64,000 nucleotides of DNA from Trichodelitschia bisporula (GCA_010356995.1 ML996707.1:186001-250000); one strand, 5' to 3'; shown: positions 22,201 through 33,185, counted from the stretch's first letter. A program made the numbers and translations. Notes: generated from the letters alone by a model not told the origin.

Positions 22201-23377
22201 GAGTATTCCGGTCCCGGCGGATGCGCTCCGCCGCCTCGTTGGCTTGGCGAATGTGCAGGCTTGCCCTGTGATTCACTGCCATGGCGCTATGGCTGTGGTG
22301 CTTTCCTGGCCCACCGCCGAGGGGACCGAGCCGCTCAAGGTTGCGTACAGCGGGGATTGTCGCCCTTCCCGGCCGTTCGCGGCATTGGGCAAGGGGGCTA
22401 CGCTCTTGGTGCATGAGGCGACGTTTGAAGAGGGATTGGAGGGGGAGGCGAGAGCGAAGAAGCATAGTACTGTGGGGGAGGCGCTGGAGGTTGGGAGGAG
22501 GATAGGCGCGCGGGCGGTGGTGTTGACGCATTTTTCGCAGAGGTATCAGAAAGTGCCTGTTGTTGAGGGGGCGAAGGGGGTTTGTGAGATTGGGAGTGGG
22601 AGTGAGGGGGTAGGGGATGACGGGGAGGGGGATGTGCGCACCCCGGTGGTGGACGAGGTCCTCCCTGCGTCGATGGATGATAACCCTATGCCGACATACG
22701 GCAATGCTCCGCCCGCCCAGCAGCCCACCACGGACTCGGACCCAGCCCCCGGCGTCGCAGGCCCAGGCTACGTCCTCCCGCCCTCCGACCCGCCCCTCCC
22801 CGTCGTCAGCGCCGGCATCGTAGAAGGCACAGGCGGGGCCGCGGGCACGCCGGTACAAGACGCATTAGCAGAGATGGACATTGACTTTGGGCCTGATCCG
22901 CGGGCCGAGTTGGAGGTGCTGCGTGGTGTGCGGCGGGGTGAGGCGCCGCTTGTGAAGGGGGTGGAGGGGCAGGTGGCTGTGCCGGAATCGCTGATTAGTG
23001 CGGTTAAGGAGTTGGGAGGGGAGGTTGTGCCGCCGGGTATTGCTGATGGGGTTGGAGGGGAGAATGGGGATGGGGAAGGGCATGAGTGGAGGGAGAGGGT
23101 GAAGGTTGCGGTTGCGTTTGATTATATGCGGTTTAGGTTGGGGGATATGGATTTTGTGCAGGTGGGGAGGGAGGCGGTTGGACGGGTGTTTGTTGTTGCT
23201 GGGGAGGAGGGGGAGGGGGAGGAAGAGGTTGAGAAGACGGTGGTGGAGGTTAAGGAGGAGAAGAAAGAGAAGAAGGGGAAGAAGAAGAGGGAGGGGAAGA
23301 AGGAGAAGAAGGGCGAGACGGGGAATACGCCGCTGATACGGGATATGGTGTTGGGTGACGGTGGAAATGGTGCGTAG
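19259..23377 (+). CDS. TRZ1: ribonuclease Z, long form (tRNA 3'-end processing endonuclease)
   Basis: One exon encodes up to 1372 residues. tRNase Z-L cuts the 3' trailer from precursor tRNAs in nucleus and mitochondria. The inactive N-terminal beta-lactamase half starts near residue 255 (SVITAPTADTPGALLCLRF). The active half starts near 822 with GTGSALPSRYRNVS and carries the zinc motif SHLHADHHLGTV (about 882), then LLVHEATFEEG (about 1050) and VVLTHFSQRY (about 1087). The usual start of this family would be near the Met at 20021, yet the frame is open for 254 codons upstream. Its first 25 residues resemble a mitochondrial presequence, and a dense stretch about residues 150-220 (including TRDYTGRPDILNTSDKAL) looks conserved. 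The C-terminal 280 residues are acidic and end in a Lys/Glu tail. Start choice is uncertain; identity is not. Confidence 0.88.
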   Translation: MALSLSVRSIRATRTPPLLSVYLRWDRNRIEPDCRRGIWEKIPRRGEKAEAKTSGEVAEPVPRDTASHRKPEEITTTHLTGDKSVTEHTGCGEPNQYCEYELSTGRTPADAPAPASYPIVAEPFASRAPPPSRYHTATSITTPTKTSVYGKTPFHPNIHNVWDYFDLRRAAPDFVTRDYTGRPDILNTSDKALSEFYIARTPASVFLQPNYGLFKRNMADSTNTASAGPRPSLFPPLSRLPTMDPNLRARARERMSSSVSVITAPTADTPGALLCLRFDNARYLVGRVGEGSQRACVEQSVGLKKVRDLILTGRAGTEGAGGVLGMMLTLADVVRTSREDMIANAKGADTEENPTFLRLYGAPGMMQMVATARAFIFRKGLPVHVYEMEGEEVVRNEKGEWLPTWADDNVRVWAMPIEPETEQTSGPSRKRSFDEVDPEVAAPRKRTISPPDTPAASATPDFAASEPVESDAERNTHHAQIRESVVADMFSSTWRLDSLQEVPLRTVQRPAVIWVRDPTTRDLVKYTGPYPGEAPLPEPDMKVYIRRPWPAALINALPPTTPSPKALSYIIGTYPRRGKFDRDAAVRLGVQRGPDFGHLTNGQSVLNKDGKTITPDMVVGPDRQGGGIAVIDLPTPDYVAPTLRRAEWNAPEVMRGVGAVVWILGPGVAAVPALASFMADLEKRGLHNIVASPDTCPNRLSMVRAAQQATRLALLDPVTYPVPHFDNTVVPQAGAGLAQDRVSVLPETAIPAVPGTEIMLEPRFELRHFTEQPDPLALDNTPDTLEAIRLAREAREAISPTEHKAWRASLPPLAADTTVVTLGTGSALPSRYRNVSATLIRVPGWGSYLLDCGENTLGQLRRVFPPAELEEVLRDLRGIWVSHLHADHHLGTVAVIRAWRALVHGSGTTPRVSSAVLDSKGGEEARSPYLAVMADVRFMHYLSEFAGVEDFGFEYVLPLAVRPGRVDQSGEVRFMLPAQGVSIPVPADALRRLVGLANVQACPVIHCHGAMAVVLSWPTAEGTEPLKVAYSGDCRPSRPFAALGKGATLLVHEATFEEGLEGEARAKKHSTVGEALEVGRRIGARAVVLTHFSQRYQKVPVVEGAKGVCEIGSGSEGVGDDGEGDVRTPVVDEVLPASMDDNPMPTYGNAPPAQQPTTDSDPAPGVAGPGYVLPPSDPPLPVVSAGIVEGTGGAAGTPVQDALAEMDIDFGPDPRAELEVLRGVRRGEAPLVKGVEGQVAVPESLISAVKELGGEVVPPGIADGVGGENGDGEGHEWRERVKVAVAFDYMRFRLGDMDFVQVGREAVGRVFVVAGEEGEGEEEVEKTVVEVKEEKKEKKGKKKREGKKEKKGETGNTPLIRDMVLGDGGNGA

Positions 23378-23927
23378 ACAGATCGGCATATCGCGGCGTT
23401 TTTGTGTATGTAACGATACCGTAGATGTGGGAGGGCGGATATCTCCCCTTGAATATAATGCATTGTACATGTCCGGTTGGGGATGTGGTGAGGTTGGGCA
23501 AGGCTGGCGCCTGTGTAATGCAATGCATTGCGATGGCTTATGTGACTGACTTCCCCTTCAGAGATTCCCTTCCGCCGATAACGCACTTAAGACATGTGGC
23601 ATATGACATTATGCACCCGGTCACATCTTGCTCTGTGAATCACTCCAGAAACAAGATCAAGATGCAAATCATCCCCATCTCCGGAATCCCAGTCTACCTT
23701 CCCAAAGCGGCTAGTCCGGCCGCATTCCCGCAACCACACTCCAAGGGCTCCATCCTCCCAATCTATCTTCATCAATGCCCGCCCGCGCATGCTCAAAGCG
23801 CCCAGCCCACGCGCGCAATACGCGTCTGGCGGGGCAATCTCGGCCACGGAAGTGAGCACTATCGCCCCGCGGGGCCGATATATATCACGTCCCCGCGCCG
23901 CACTCAGGATGGCATTCATCGTTGACC
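23378..23927. other. intergenic region with GH92 promoter
   Basis: No gene is seen. A TATATAT-type box at 23878-23885 lies 42 bases before the GH92 ATG. Confidence 0.45.
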
Positions 23928-26530
23928 ATGGCCCCGGGACGGGCCGTACTTGCGCTCGCGCTGCTCGGCGCTCTGCTTGTACGCTGCGGACATGCGAAGG
24001 AGCAGGCACCCGCCTTTGATCCATTGGACTACGTCGACCCGCTAATCGGAACCGGCGCCGACGGTACGAACTTCAGCGCTTCAGCGCTCCCCTCCTCCCC
24101 TCCTCATATCCTCCCGCTAACACCACATCACAGGCCACGTCTTCCCCGGCGCCACCCTCCCCTACGGCCTCGCCAAACCCGGCGCCGACACCGACAGTTC
24201 CGACAACCAAGGCGGGTTCGCCTCCTCCCCTCCAGCCAACATAACCGGCTTCAGCATCTTACACGACAGCGGGACAGGCGGCGCGCCCTCTTTGGGAAAC
24301 TTCGCGCTCTTTCCGCATGCCAGCTGTGCGGGGGGCGTGCTGGAGCGGTGCGTGTTCAGCAAAAAGGCGCGGAAGACGGGGTATGTGAACGGGAGTGTGG
24401 TGTCTAGACCTGGGTATTTCGGGGTGAAGTTAGCGACGGGCGTCGGGGTGGAGATGAGCGCGACGAGGAGGGCGGGGTTATTCAGGTTTTCGTTTGAGGG
24501 TGAGGGGGAGCGGAAGGGCGGCCCGGTGCTGGTGATGGATTTGACGGATTTGAGCGATAGTCGGCAGGACAATGCCACTATTACGGTGGACAGCCGCGGC
24601 CGCATGACGGGGGGCGGCGTGTTCAAGCCGAGTTTTGGGTCTGGGAGCTATGCTGCGTTTTTTTGTGCGGATTTTCAGGGGCCGGTGGGGGAGAGCGGGG
24701 TTTGGATTAATGATCGGGCGAGTAGGGCGGTGCGGAATGTTACGGTGAGTAGGAGTATTAATAATTATCCGCTGCCTGCGGGGGGGTGGGTTGGGTTCAA
24801 GGAGGGGACGAGGGAGGTTGTGGTTAGGGTGGGGGTTAGTATGGTTTCTAGCGCCAGGGCGTGCGAGAGTGCGGAGGGGGAGATTCCGGGGTGGGATTTT
24901 GAGGGGATCAGGGCAGCTGGAGAGGCGGCGTGGAGGGAGAAGATACGCCCGATTAGGGTGAGCGAGGAGGGCGTGGAGAGGGATATGCTGGTCAATTTTT
25001 ACAGCGGGATATATCGCACGATGGTCAATCCGCAGGACTGGACGGGGGAGAATCCGCTCTGGAGCAGCACGGAGCCGTACTTTGACTCGTTTTACTGGTA
25101 TGCCCCCCCCCCCCCCCCCCCTTAGTTTTCAGTGCTAACAGCGGTGGGGCAGTCTATGGGATAGTTTCCGCAGCCAGATTCCGTTTTTGGTTTTATTGGA
25201 CCCGAAGCAAACAGCCCGCATGATCCGCGCCCTCATCGACATATACCGGCACGACGGCTGGCTCCCGGACTGCCGCATGTCTCTCTCGCGGGGCTACACG
25301 CAGGGTGGGTCGAACGCGGATATCGTGCTCGCGGACGCGCACGCCAAGGGCTTAACCTCCGGGATCGACTGGGAAGCAGGCTACGCCGCCGTGGTCAAAG
25401 ACGCAGAGATCGAGCCCTTTGACTGGTGCTGCCATGGCCGGGGTGGGCTGGACAGTTGGCACGAGCTCGGGTACATCCCGGTTGGCGATTTCGATTGGAA
25501 GGGCTTCGGGACGATGACGCGGAGCGTGAGTCGCACGCTGGAGTATGCGTACAACGACTTCGTGATTGCGGGGATGGCGGCGCGGTTAGGGGGCCGGGAG
25601 GGCGATGTCGAGAAATACACGCGCCGGAGTGGGGGGTGGTTGAATCTGTTCAACCCGTCTATGCGCAGCGCTATCAACGGGACGTCGACTAATTTCACCG
25701 GCTTTTTCCAGCCGCGGTACGCGAACCGCACGTGGGGATATCAGGACCCGCTGAAATGCAGCAATATCGATCCGAATCCGAATTCGGTGTGTAGTTTGCA
25801 GAATACTGGCGCGGAGACGTTTGAGTCGAGTGTCTGGGAGTATGGGTTCTTTGTCCCGCATGACCAGGCTACGCTTATTGGCACGCTGGGCGGGCCGGAG
25901 ACGTTCGTTCGGCGACTTGATTTCTTGCACGACAGCAACATTACCTACATCGGGAATGAACCGGCGTTTTTGACAGTCTTTCAGTATCACTACGCCGGCC
26001 GGCCGGGGCTCAGCGCAAAGCGCGCGCACGCGTACATCCCGTCCTCCTTCTCCCCGACACCAGCCGGCCTGCCCGGGAACGACGACAGCGGCGCAATGGG
26101 CTCATTCCTCGCCTTCGCCATGATGGGCGCATTTCCCAACCCTGGACAAGACGTCTACCTCCTCACGCCTCCCTTCTTCGCCAGCGTGAGCATCACCTCG
26201 CCTCTCACTGGCAAAACGGCCACGATCCGGAATGCCAACTTCGACAGCACCTACAAGGCTATCTACATCCAGAGTGCGACGCTAGATGGGGCGCCGTACA
26301 CGAAGAATTGGATTAGGCATGATTTCTTTTTGAGGGGGGGGACGTTGGTGTTTGTTTTGGGACGGAATGAGAGTACGTGGGGGACGAGGGAGGAGGATTT
26401 GCCGCCGAGTGCGGGGAGGTATGGATATGAGGTGAGGAATCTGACGGCGAGGGTGAGGGCGGGGACGGTGCGGTATAAGTATAGTGAAGGTTTGGAAGCG
26501 GGTCAGCAGTATTGGGGGGCGGGGAGGTAG
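23928..26530 (+). CDS. GH92 alpha-mannosidase, secreted
   Basis: Three exons (23928-24063, 24134-25097, 25153-26530) encode 825 residues. The start carries a clear signal peptide (MAPGRAVLALALLGALLVRC then GHA). Early motifs are YVDPLIGTGADGHVFPGA and FSILHDSGTGG. Intron 2 is bridged as DSFYCLWDSFRSQIP. The catalytic-acid motif WHELGYIP lies near residue 468 and the general-base/calcium motif GNDDSGAMGS near 675; MSLSRGYTQGGSNADIVLAD is also typical. GH92 enzymes are calcium-dependent exo-mannosidases that trim alpha-1,2 (some alpha-1,3 or 1,6) mannose from N-glycans or mannans. Intron 2 (25098-25152) contains an uninterrupted run of 19 C. The next gene is a mannosyltransferase in the same direction, 426 bases away. 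Confidence 0.92.
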
Positions 26531-26956
26531 GGCGGCGGCCTGCTGGTGTCGATGTTGTGATGGGCTGCGTTACACAGCGCCGCCGTTCGGGATCTCATCC
26601 GTAATTGAGTGGAATGCAAGATTTAACGGATCAATAACGCGACCATTGCCATGAATCGTGAACCCCTCGTCGCAAGCATTGTAGCCTCGAGCCTCCACCC
26701 TACCCCACCCGACGAGGCTGAAATAAGCTCAGCCCGCCATCCACCAAACGCCTCATCCCCACACCCTGCCTGCGATTGGCTAGAACATCGTGGGGCTGAT
26801 AGCTGGCGCCACCGACTTGCACGACATCGCACAACAACTAAAGCTGCACATCTACAACTCAGGACACACAAAAACCGCTGCCGCCCGGAATCTCCCCCGA
26901 AGCCCAAGTATGCACAATGTGAAGCGGCTTTCACAACCCACCTCACGAAAATCACG
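26531..26956. other. spacer between GH92 and GT71 genes
   Basis: An in-frame ATG at 26651 would add 102 residues to the next gene, but the sequence after it looks like a leader (rich in CA, low-complexity product). I therefore treat it as promoter and 5' UTR. Confidence 0.4.
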
Positions 26957-28360
26957 ATGCGCCTCACCCTCCCCCGCCTGCTCCTCTCCGCCCTAGGCCT
27001 CACGATATTTACCATCCTGTATCTCTCGCACCCGCGCCTGAACGCTGTTTACACATACACCTATACCCCCACTCCCCCTCCAGAAACATCTTCCCCCATC
27101 ATCAGCGCCTTCTTCCAGCCCTGGGCCCTCCTAATCCACACCACCAAACCCCCTATCTCACCACTCCAGATCTTCTGGCCCGCACAAAACATCCCCGTCA
27201 CCCCCTCCTCCCCCCCCCGCGGCCCAGCAGCCGAAAACCACCTTGACCTCTCCGATGCCGACATAGCCAGCCTACGCGCCGCGCACGCCACCTTCCGCAC
27301 CGCCCTCGACCAGCTCGACCCCTCGACCATCTCCCCCTTCACCGGCGTGGGCATCGTCCTCGTCGCAGGCGGAGAATACTTCGGGCCCGCCCTCGTGTCC
27401 CTCGCCCTCCTCCGGCAAGCCGGCTGCGACCTGCCGGTCGAAGTCTTCGTAGCTGATAACTCCGAGTACGAGTCCGCGCTGTGCGAGATCGAACTCCCAG
27501 CCCTGAACGCGCGGTGCGTCATCCTGTCCGAGTATCTCACCTTCAGCGCCAACTCGGAGGGGAAGACAGCGCACCTCGCGGCGACGCATTACCAGCTCAA
27601 GTCCCTCGCGCTGCTACTAAGTTCCTTCGCTGAAGTTCTATTTCTAGACAGCGACTCCCTCCCGCTCCTCTCCCCCGCCGCGCTCTTCGCATCGCCCGCC
27701 TACACCGACACGGGGCTCATTTCCTGGCCCGATTTCTGGGTCCGCACCGAAGCAACCGCCTTCTACTCCGTCGCCAATATCTCAGTCCCCACAGACCTAC
27801 CACCCGCGAGCGCGGAGGCGGGCCAACTCCTCGTCGACAAGCGCCGGCACCTGAAAACGCTCCTCCTCGCCGCGTACTACAACGTCTGGGGCCCGGGGTG
27901 GTACTACCCTTTGCTCAGCCAGGGCGCGCTGGGCCAGGGCGACAAAACGACCTTCGAGGCTGCTGCGGTTGTGCTGGGCATGCCGTACCACCGCGTGCAG
28001 ACGCCGGTAAGGGCTGTGAGTCGCGTCGTTGATGGGAAGGAGAGGGGGAGCGGGATGGTGCAGTTCGCACCTGGCCCCGAGGCGGGAGTGGCGTTTCTGC
28101 ATGCGAATACGCCGAAGATGAATGCCGGCCACCTTGTTGATGAGGGGGATCTGGTGGATGGTGTAGGGAGGCATTTGCGGCTTTGGGGGGGGGAGGAGGA
28201 GCAGGTAGCACTCTTTGGCGAGGATTTGGAGAGGAGGGTTTGGGGGGTGCTTGTGGAGGGGGGGTGTAGGCTGGAGGGGGTGGTGGAGGAGTGGAAGGGG
28301 CGGGGGGGGGTATGTGGGCGGTTGAGGGGGCATTGGGAGGCGGTGTTTGGGGGGGAGTGA
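26957..28360 (+). CDS. alpha-1,3-mannosyltransferase, MNN1/MNT family (GT71)
   Basis: This is a single-exon Golgi type II membrane protein of 467 residues. The start at 26957 gives a short basic tail and a membrane anchor (RLLLSALGLTIFTILYL), which fits the family better than the upstream ATG. The catalytic domain shows GVGIVLVAGGEYFGPALVSL, LPVEVFVADNSEYE, HYQLKSLALLLSSF and the metal-binding DxD in VLFLDSDSLPLL (near residue 229). It ends the core with QGALGQGDKTTFEAAAVVLG. Members add terminal alpha-1,3-mannose to N- or O-linked mannan from GDP-mannose. Acceptor choice cannot be told. It lies just after, and in line with, a mannose-removing GH92 gene. Confidence 0.87.
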   Translation: MRLTLPRLLLSALGLTIFTILYLSHPRLNAVYTYTYTPTPPPETSSPIISAFFQPWALLIHTTKPPISPLQIFWPAQNIPVTPSSPPRGPAAENHLDLSDADIASLRAAHATFRTALDQLDPSTISPFTGVGIVLVAGGEYFGPALVSLALLRQAGCDLPVEVFVADNSEYESALCEIELPALNARCVILSEYLTFSANSEGKTAHLAATHYQLKSLALLLSSFAEVLFLDSDSLPLLSPAALFASPAYTDTGLISWPDFWVRTEATAFYSVANISVPTDLPPASAEAGQLLVDKRRHLKTLLLAAYYNVWGPGWYYPLLSQGALGQGDKTTFEAAAVVLGMPYHRVQTPVRAVSRVVDGKERGSGMVQFAPGPEAGVAFLHANTPKMNAGHLVDEGDLVDGVGRHLRLWGGEEEQVALFGEDLERRVWGVLVEGGCRLEGVVEEWKGRGGVCGRLRGHWEAVFGGE

Positions 28361-28967
28361 GGGGTTCGGACTTGGGGAGCCGGGAGGTATCGTGGGCTGG
28401 ATTTACTGGGTATGGGTTGAGGCGTTACTGGCTCGAAGGAGCGTCTAGTGATCTCGATGGTGTTCGTTTGATTGGAAATCGTCTGGCCGGGAGGCCTACG
28501 CGGACGTACTACAGTACGTGGCGCATCTCGTGGGTAGCGGGTCTTCCACCAATGGATCTTGCCTGACTTATCGCAGTACCAGAGTATAGGCCGCACGTGA
28601 CTATGGTGCAATTGTCAAGAAGGGTTGCAGTACGCAACGCCTTGACCTGCCGATATCGCCAGTGTATGTGGTGTCGGCTACCGGATTATATTTTCGGGCC
28701 GATGGAAAGATCAAGTGCCGTCTGCAGTTGCCAATGGACGCCCTGGTGGTATTGAATTCACCATCAAGCGTAACTAGCTTCGTGACTTCAAAGAATAGCT
28801 GAAGTTGATCGGCACAGAGTGTTAAACACCGCAGAGGAAGTAACCTCCATGCCAAGATCATGACGTCATATATCACGACGTCGTCTCAACCTCCACCGAG
28901 CAACAACGACAACCAAAAGCGTAAACAGGCAACACAACGCAAGCACAACGCAAGCACGCCGCACCAA
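28361..28967. other. intergenic region with a CRE-like site
   Basis: No coding sequence is convincing here. The last 110 bases contain a perfect TGACGTCA palindrome followed by an ATAT box and a CA-rich leader. Confidence 0.4.
28861..28868 (+). promoter_or_regulatory. CRE palindrome (bZIP/ATF site)
   Basis: TGACGTCA is a perfect ATF/CREB site. It overlaps a TATA-like ATATAT immediately downstream and lies about 107 bases before a small ATG-started frame. A second ACGTCG follows within 20 bases. Confidence 0.4.
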
Positions 28968-29138
28968 ATGAGTCAGATAGTTTCCACAGGAACCGTAGGA
29001 ATGATTCTAGTGGCATTGATAGCGGGTCAATACCGCGCAGACCGTCCCGTTAGCATAACAATACCCCGAGCTCCATGCCTTTCCCCCCCGCGTAACGACA
29101 CCACCACCAACACCTGGACCCTATCCTCCTCCTTATGA
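28968..29138 (+). CDS. small open frame, 56 aa, possible membrane peptide
   Basis: Support comes mainly from context: a CRE site, a TATA-like box and a CA-rich leader precede the ATG. The product has one short hydrophobic segment (VGMILVALIAGQY) near its start and a proline- and threonine-rich end. No homologue is recognised. It could equally be a first exon of a longer gene or a chance frame. Confidence 0.22.
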   Translation: MSQIVSTGTVGMILVALIAGQYRADRPVSITIPRAPCLSPPRNDTTTNTWTLSSSL

Positions 29139-29421
29139 ATAGATTTGCCTCTAGGGCTAGCGATACACCCCCACCCGCCCCCCCTAGCGAAACAACCAGT
29201 CAAACTCAACCGCAAAATCCCCCGTCTGAATCGGCGGCAGCACAGGCGCCGTCTCCGTAATCGGCTGCGGACTATCCGCCGCCCACCAACTAGCATCAAG
29301 TCTAACCTGCGTGCCAATCAGGGCCTCCCACCTCGGGCGCTGCACCAGCGCCATTGCCATCGCCTCATCACGGGCACGGATGCGCTCCGTTGAAAAACTA
29401 CCAATTGTCAGAAATCCCTTG

Positions 29422-31483
29422 CTAAAACAGATGCGTCAGGTCCCCGACAGAGCGGGTACGAGACGCGCGCCGCACGGCCCGGGGCGGCGGCGAGGGCGGC
29501 GGCAGAGACGCTGTTTCAGCCTCCGGGGCGGGGACCAGCGTACCGGACTCGGCCATAGGGCTGCTGGAATACGAAAGTCGGTCCTGTGACGGGCGCGAGA
29601 AGCGCGCTTCATACCTCATCCAGGTGCCGAGGAAGACGTCCTGGCGCACGATTTCGTAGGCGCGGTCGAAGACGGCGTTGGTGAATGACGCTGGGATCTG
29701 GTCGGGCGAGACGGTGCTCTCGACCGAGGCGGCGGGGAAGGTGTAGAGCTTTTCGACGGCAGAGGCTACGCGACGCTGGGTGTCGGTCATGGTGGACACG
29801 CGTGGACCGGCGTCTTCGCCTTCCCATGGCGCTATTACGTTGATGTTTGTACTCTTGGTGCTGAGGTTGCTGCCCGGCGATGAGGGGAGTTCGTCGGGAT
29901 AGTGCTGGTATCGTAGCGTAGCGAAGATTTTGGCGAGCTCGTTGAGGGTCTTGCTGTCGATGTTGATGCACAGCTTCGCCGTCACGGGGTCGACGAGGCG
30001 GAAGAAGATGAGTCCTGCCTCTTCGAAGCGCTGTGTCTGCTCCTCGGGGCTGAGCATCGGCGACACCTTGAGGGCGTCATCCCACTTGGCCTTCCAGTCA
30101 CGCACTTCCTTGATGAAGACGATGTTCTCAGCCGTAAACTCGCGCTCGGCCGCCCAGTGCAGCAGCGGATCGATGTTCTTGGCGATCTGCATGTCAAGCG
30201 AGGCCATGCTGTACAGAGCTCGGTTCTTTGCACGAGTCGACTCCGGCTCTCTGGCGAGGCCGATCCGCTGAAGCGTGCGGCGGGCCATCCTGCTGTCCCA
30301 CCACGGGAAGAATATGGCGGCAAACTGCATGGCGATCAGTCCGGGTAGAAGCCTGTGGCGTGAGGATTCCATGAGTAATCTTGATCATACGAAATATTGC
30401 AACATAGAAGTACTTACCAGCCCGATGGCACGAACCACTTGTTAATGTTGGCGAGAGCAGGCCGATCAGAGTAGACGAAGACCAGCCAGAGCGGGGTGCC
30501 AGGCAACCTGCTACAATTAGGACAAGTAAAACTGCACGCAAGACACCATCTCACCCAGCAACAATGGCAAGTCTCGTCTGCCAGGCCCAGTAGTGAGTGT
30601 CGTGGATGTGGCGTATGCGGAGGAGAAGCGCAGGGCCAAAGACAGCCGCCCACAAAAACTGCCAGAAGACAGAGGGAATCCTGCCATCATCGCCCGCGCG
30701 GTCAGCCTACGCACACCTGACTTTTGGTTCCAAGACTTCATCGTCCAGATCCAGCTCCGAAGTCCAGTCCCCTTTCGGCCCAAAACCTACCACTCTGTTC
30801 CCCTCCGACACCGCCCCGCATCAACGTGCGATCCGAACAGACCCCAGCCGGCATGGAAGCGGGTCGAGCCGAAGAATAGCACGAGCGTCACCAGCACCTT
30901 CCCTTCGTTAGCCAAATGAGGAAGTGGCGAGCATCGTGCCTACTTGAACCGTCATCCCTACGCATATGCCAACGTATGTCCGGTGCACGGCACTTTGCTG
31001 GCGCCACCACTCCCGCCAATCCCCCATAAGGCTGAAGCGCAGCCTCTTTCCCCCGTACCGGCCTTTGGACAATTCCTTCTGGACATCATAATACGCCAGC
31101 AGGCGGACATTGGACGCTTTACGCATTAGCCTACCGCTCCCTCACCACCCTTTATCAGCAACGAAAAACTTACCTTGGAACAACGCCACCCCCCCCGGCA
31201 GCAAAATACTCATGATCCAAAACTCCCATCCGCACTTGAACGCGCCGTTCAGCGGATACGCCAGCAACACCAGCACCAAATAGACATGCAGACTGGCCAC
31301 TACGGCCACCGTGGTCCCGAACCCGCGCATGCGCACTGCTAACGTGTGCCGCTGCGTCCACAGCGCGAATAGCCCGCCGGTCACGGCGACAGTATGCATC
31401 GCCGCGAAGATGATGTAAAACACACCCAGGGCGTCGAGGTTAGGCGCCTGCCAGTCATGGCCATCGCGGGGCCGGAGAGCCAT
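29422..31483 (-). CDS. seven-transmembrane receptor with C-terminal RGS domain (GprK-like)
   Basis: Six exons (31483-31174, 31116-30944, 30897-30791, 30680-30555, 30507-30418, 30352-29422) join in frame to 578 residues. Seven hydrophobic helices are visible: FYIIFAAMHTVAVTGGLFAL, TTVAVVASLHVYLVLVLLAY, FWIMSILLPGGVALF, VGICVGMTVQVLVTLVLFF, PSVFWQFLWAAVFGPALLL, LAIVAGLPGTPLWLVFVY and LLPGLIAMQFAAIFFPWW. Residues about 340-510 form an RGS-like helical domain (FTAENIVFIKEVRDW, FRLVDPVTAKLCINID, VRQDVFLGTWMRYEARF). In Aspergillus the GprK class combines a receptor with GTPase acceleration on G-alpha, so sensing and signal shut-off sit in one protein. The ligand is unknown. The tail is Ser/Pro/Arg-rich, a likely phosphorylated region. 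Confidence 0.85.
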
Positions 31484-32452
31484 CGCTCTCGTCGATTCTC
31501 TCGTATGCAAACAGATGGCGACTTGCAACAACACCAAAGGTAAGACGCAAAAACCCCTCCTCACATTCCCCACGGCATCCCGCCTCTAAAACACCCACAG
31601 AAGCCCCCCCCCACTCCACCCCTCGCCCTCGCACCCCCTCCTACCGCCGACCCATCACCAATCGTCCGTACCACATCCGTGTAACCAGCGTCCGCGGCGA
31701 ATTTCCGTGTGCCATCAAACTCACTTCGTCCAAACCCGCATGCCACGATGTGGAAGTGGCAATACCACCGTGCGCCCTCACTCTCATCTTGTTACGGCCA
31801 CACTCCCACACTCACACACGTATACACACAAAAGGGCCTTGCGTCGACGGCGCCCACCCGCTCGGGAACGGCGTGCATGCAGATGCGGCCGCCCTTGCGT
31901 CGGCAATGGCGTTACAGTCACGCTACACCCCTTGCAGAAATGCTGAGGACAATGGAAAGGAAAGGAGGGCTGGTTGTGCTCTTTGATTGGCGCTGTAGGG
32001 AAATCTGGGCGTGGTGTCATCTCGTTTGCCTGCCTTGCCTGCCTTGTCTGCCTAGCCCGCTCGCGATGGGTTGTGCAAAGGAGACATGGTGGTGTCTACA
32101 ATGGCGATGCAAAGGGTATCTTGGATAGATTGCGCCGTTTTTGCTCATTAACAGGCCAGTCAATGGCTTCGTGAATAATGCACATCTCAATGTCTTAGCT
32201 ACGACAGGAGTTCCCTTTGCCGTCAAACCAACTCTGCAACGTCTGGCACCCTGAACCTACGAGCGTGTGAGCCAAGCAGTCACCAGCACATCATCACGAG
32301 CACCACATCATCTCATATACCACCACAGGGCAGGGGCGTACTAGATTTTTGGAACTGCTGTAGCGATGCTGACAAAGAGCCTCATGAGCCCGTAAACTGC
32401 ATACAACCCGGAACACCCCAAACGGCAACACCCATGACCGCAGTAAGCACGT
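31484..32452. other. intergenic region between two leftward genes
   Basis: About 970 bases with no convincing coding sequence. It includes the upstream region of the 7TM-RGS gene and the 3' flank of the ribosomal protein gene. Confidence 0.4.
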
Positions 32453-33185
32453 TTACCGATTGCTCTTGGCGACACGCTCCAACTCGTCCTTCTTCTTGAT
32501 GGCGTACGAGTTGCTGCTGCCCTTGGCCGCGTTGATCAGCTCTTCAGCAAGGCACTCAGCAATGCTCTTCACGTTGCGGAAGGCAGCCTCGCGCGCACCG
32601 ATGGTGAGCAGAGCGATGGCCTGGTTGACGCGGCGCAGAGGCGACACATCGACGGCCTGGCGACGGACGGTACCAGCAGAGCCGATACGGGTGCTGTCTT
32701 CGCGAGGGCCGCAGTTGACGATGGCATCAACGGCAACCTGGATGGGGTTCTGGTCCGTCATGATGTGGATCTGGCGGGTCAGCCGCGTTCCCTCACTGGA
32801 TCCGGTTCACTCACGATCTCGAAGGCGTGCGCCACGATGCGGACAGCCATCAGCTTCTTGCCGTTGTTGCGGCCGTTCATCATCAGAGAGTTGGTGAGAC
32901 GCTCGATGATCGGGCATTGCGCCTTGCGGAAGCGCTTGACGGCATAGCGGCCAGCAGAGTGGGAGACGTAGACGGGGGAGCGGATCTGGATGTAATCGCT
33001 GCAGGACGTTAGCCATGCGCCATAGAGCTCCCATACTGCACCCACGTCAGAGAGATGTCACGGATCTCAACATCCTCATAGCTCCACTTGTTGAACAGCT
33101 TGACGCTACCGATCTCATCGGTGACCTCCTTGGGGAGCATGGCATAGCCAGTCGGGCTCTCGACCTCAATTTCGCCTTCAGACAT
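32453..33185 (-). CDS. RPS5: 40S ribosomal protein S5 (uS7)
   Basis: Three exons (33185-33046, 32998-32815, 32770-32453) encode 213 residues, the usual length for fungal uS7. It binds the 18S rRNA head next to the E-site tRNA. Diagnostic segments are [20 protein letters not shown] across intron 1, [54 protein letters not shown] and the invariant end [18 protein letters not shown]. Intron placement early in the gene is common for ribosomal protein genes. A neighbouring reading as mitochondrial S7 is excluded by the eukaryote-specific N-terminus. Confidence 0.96.
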
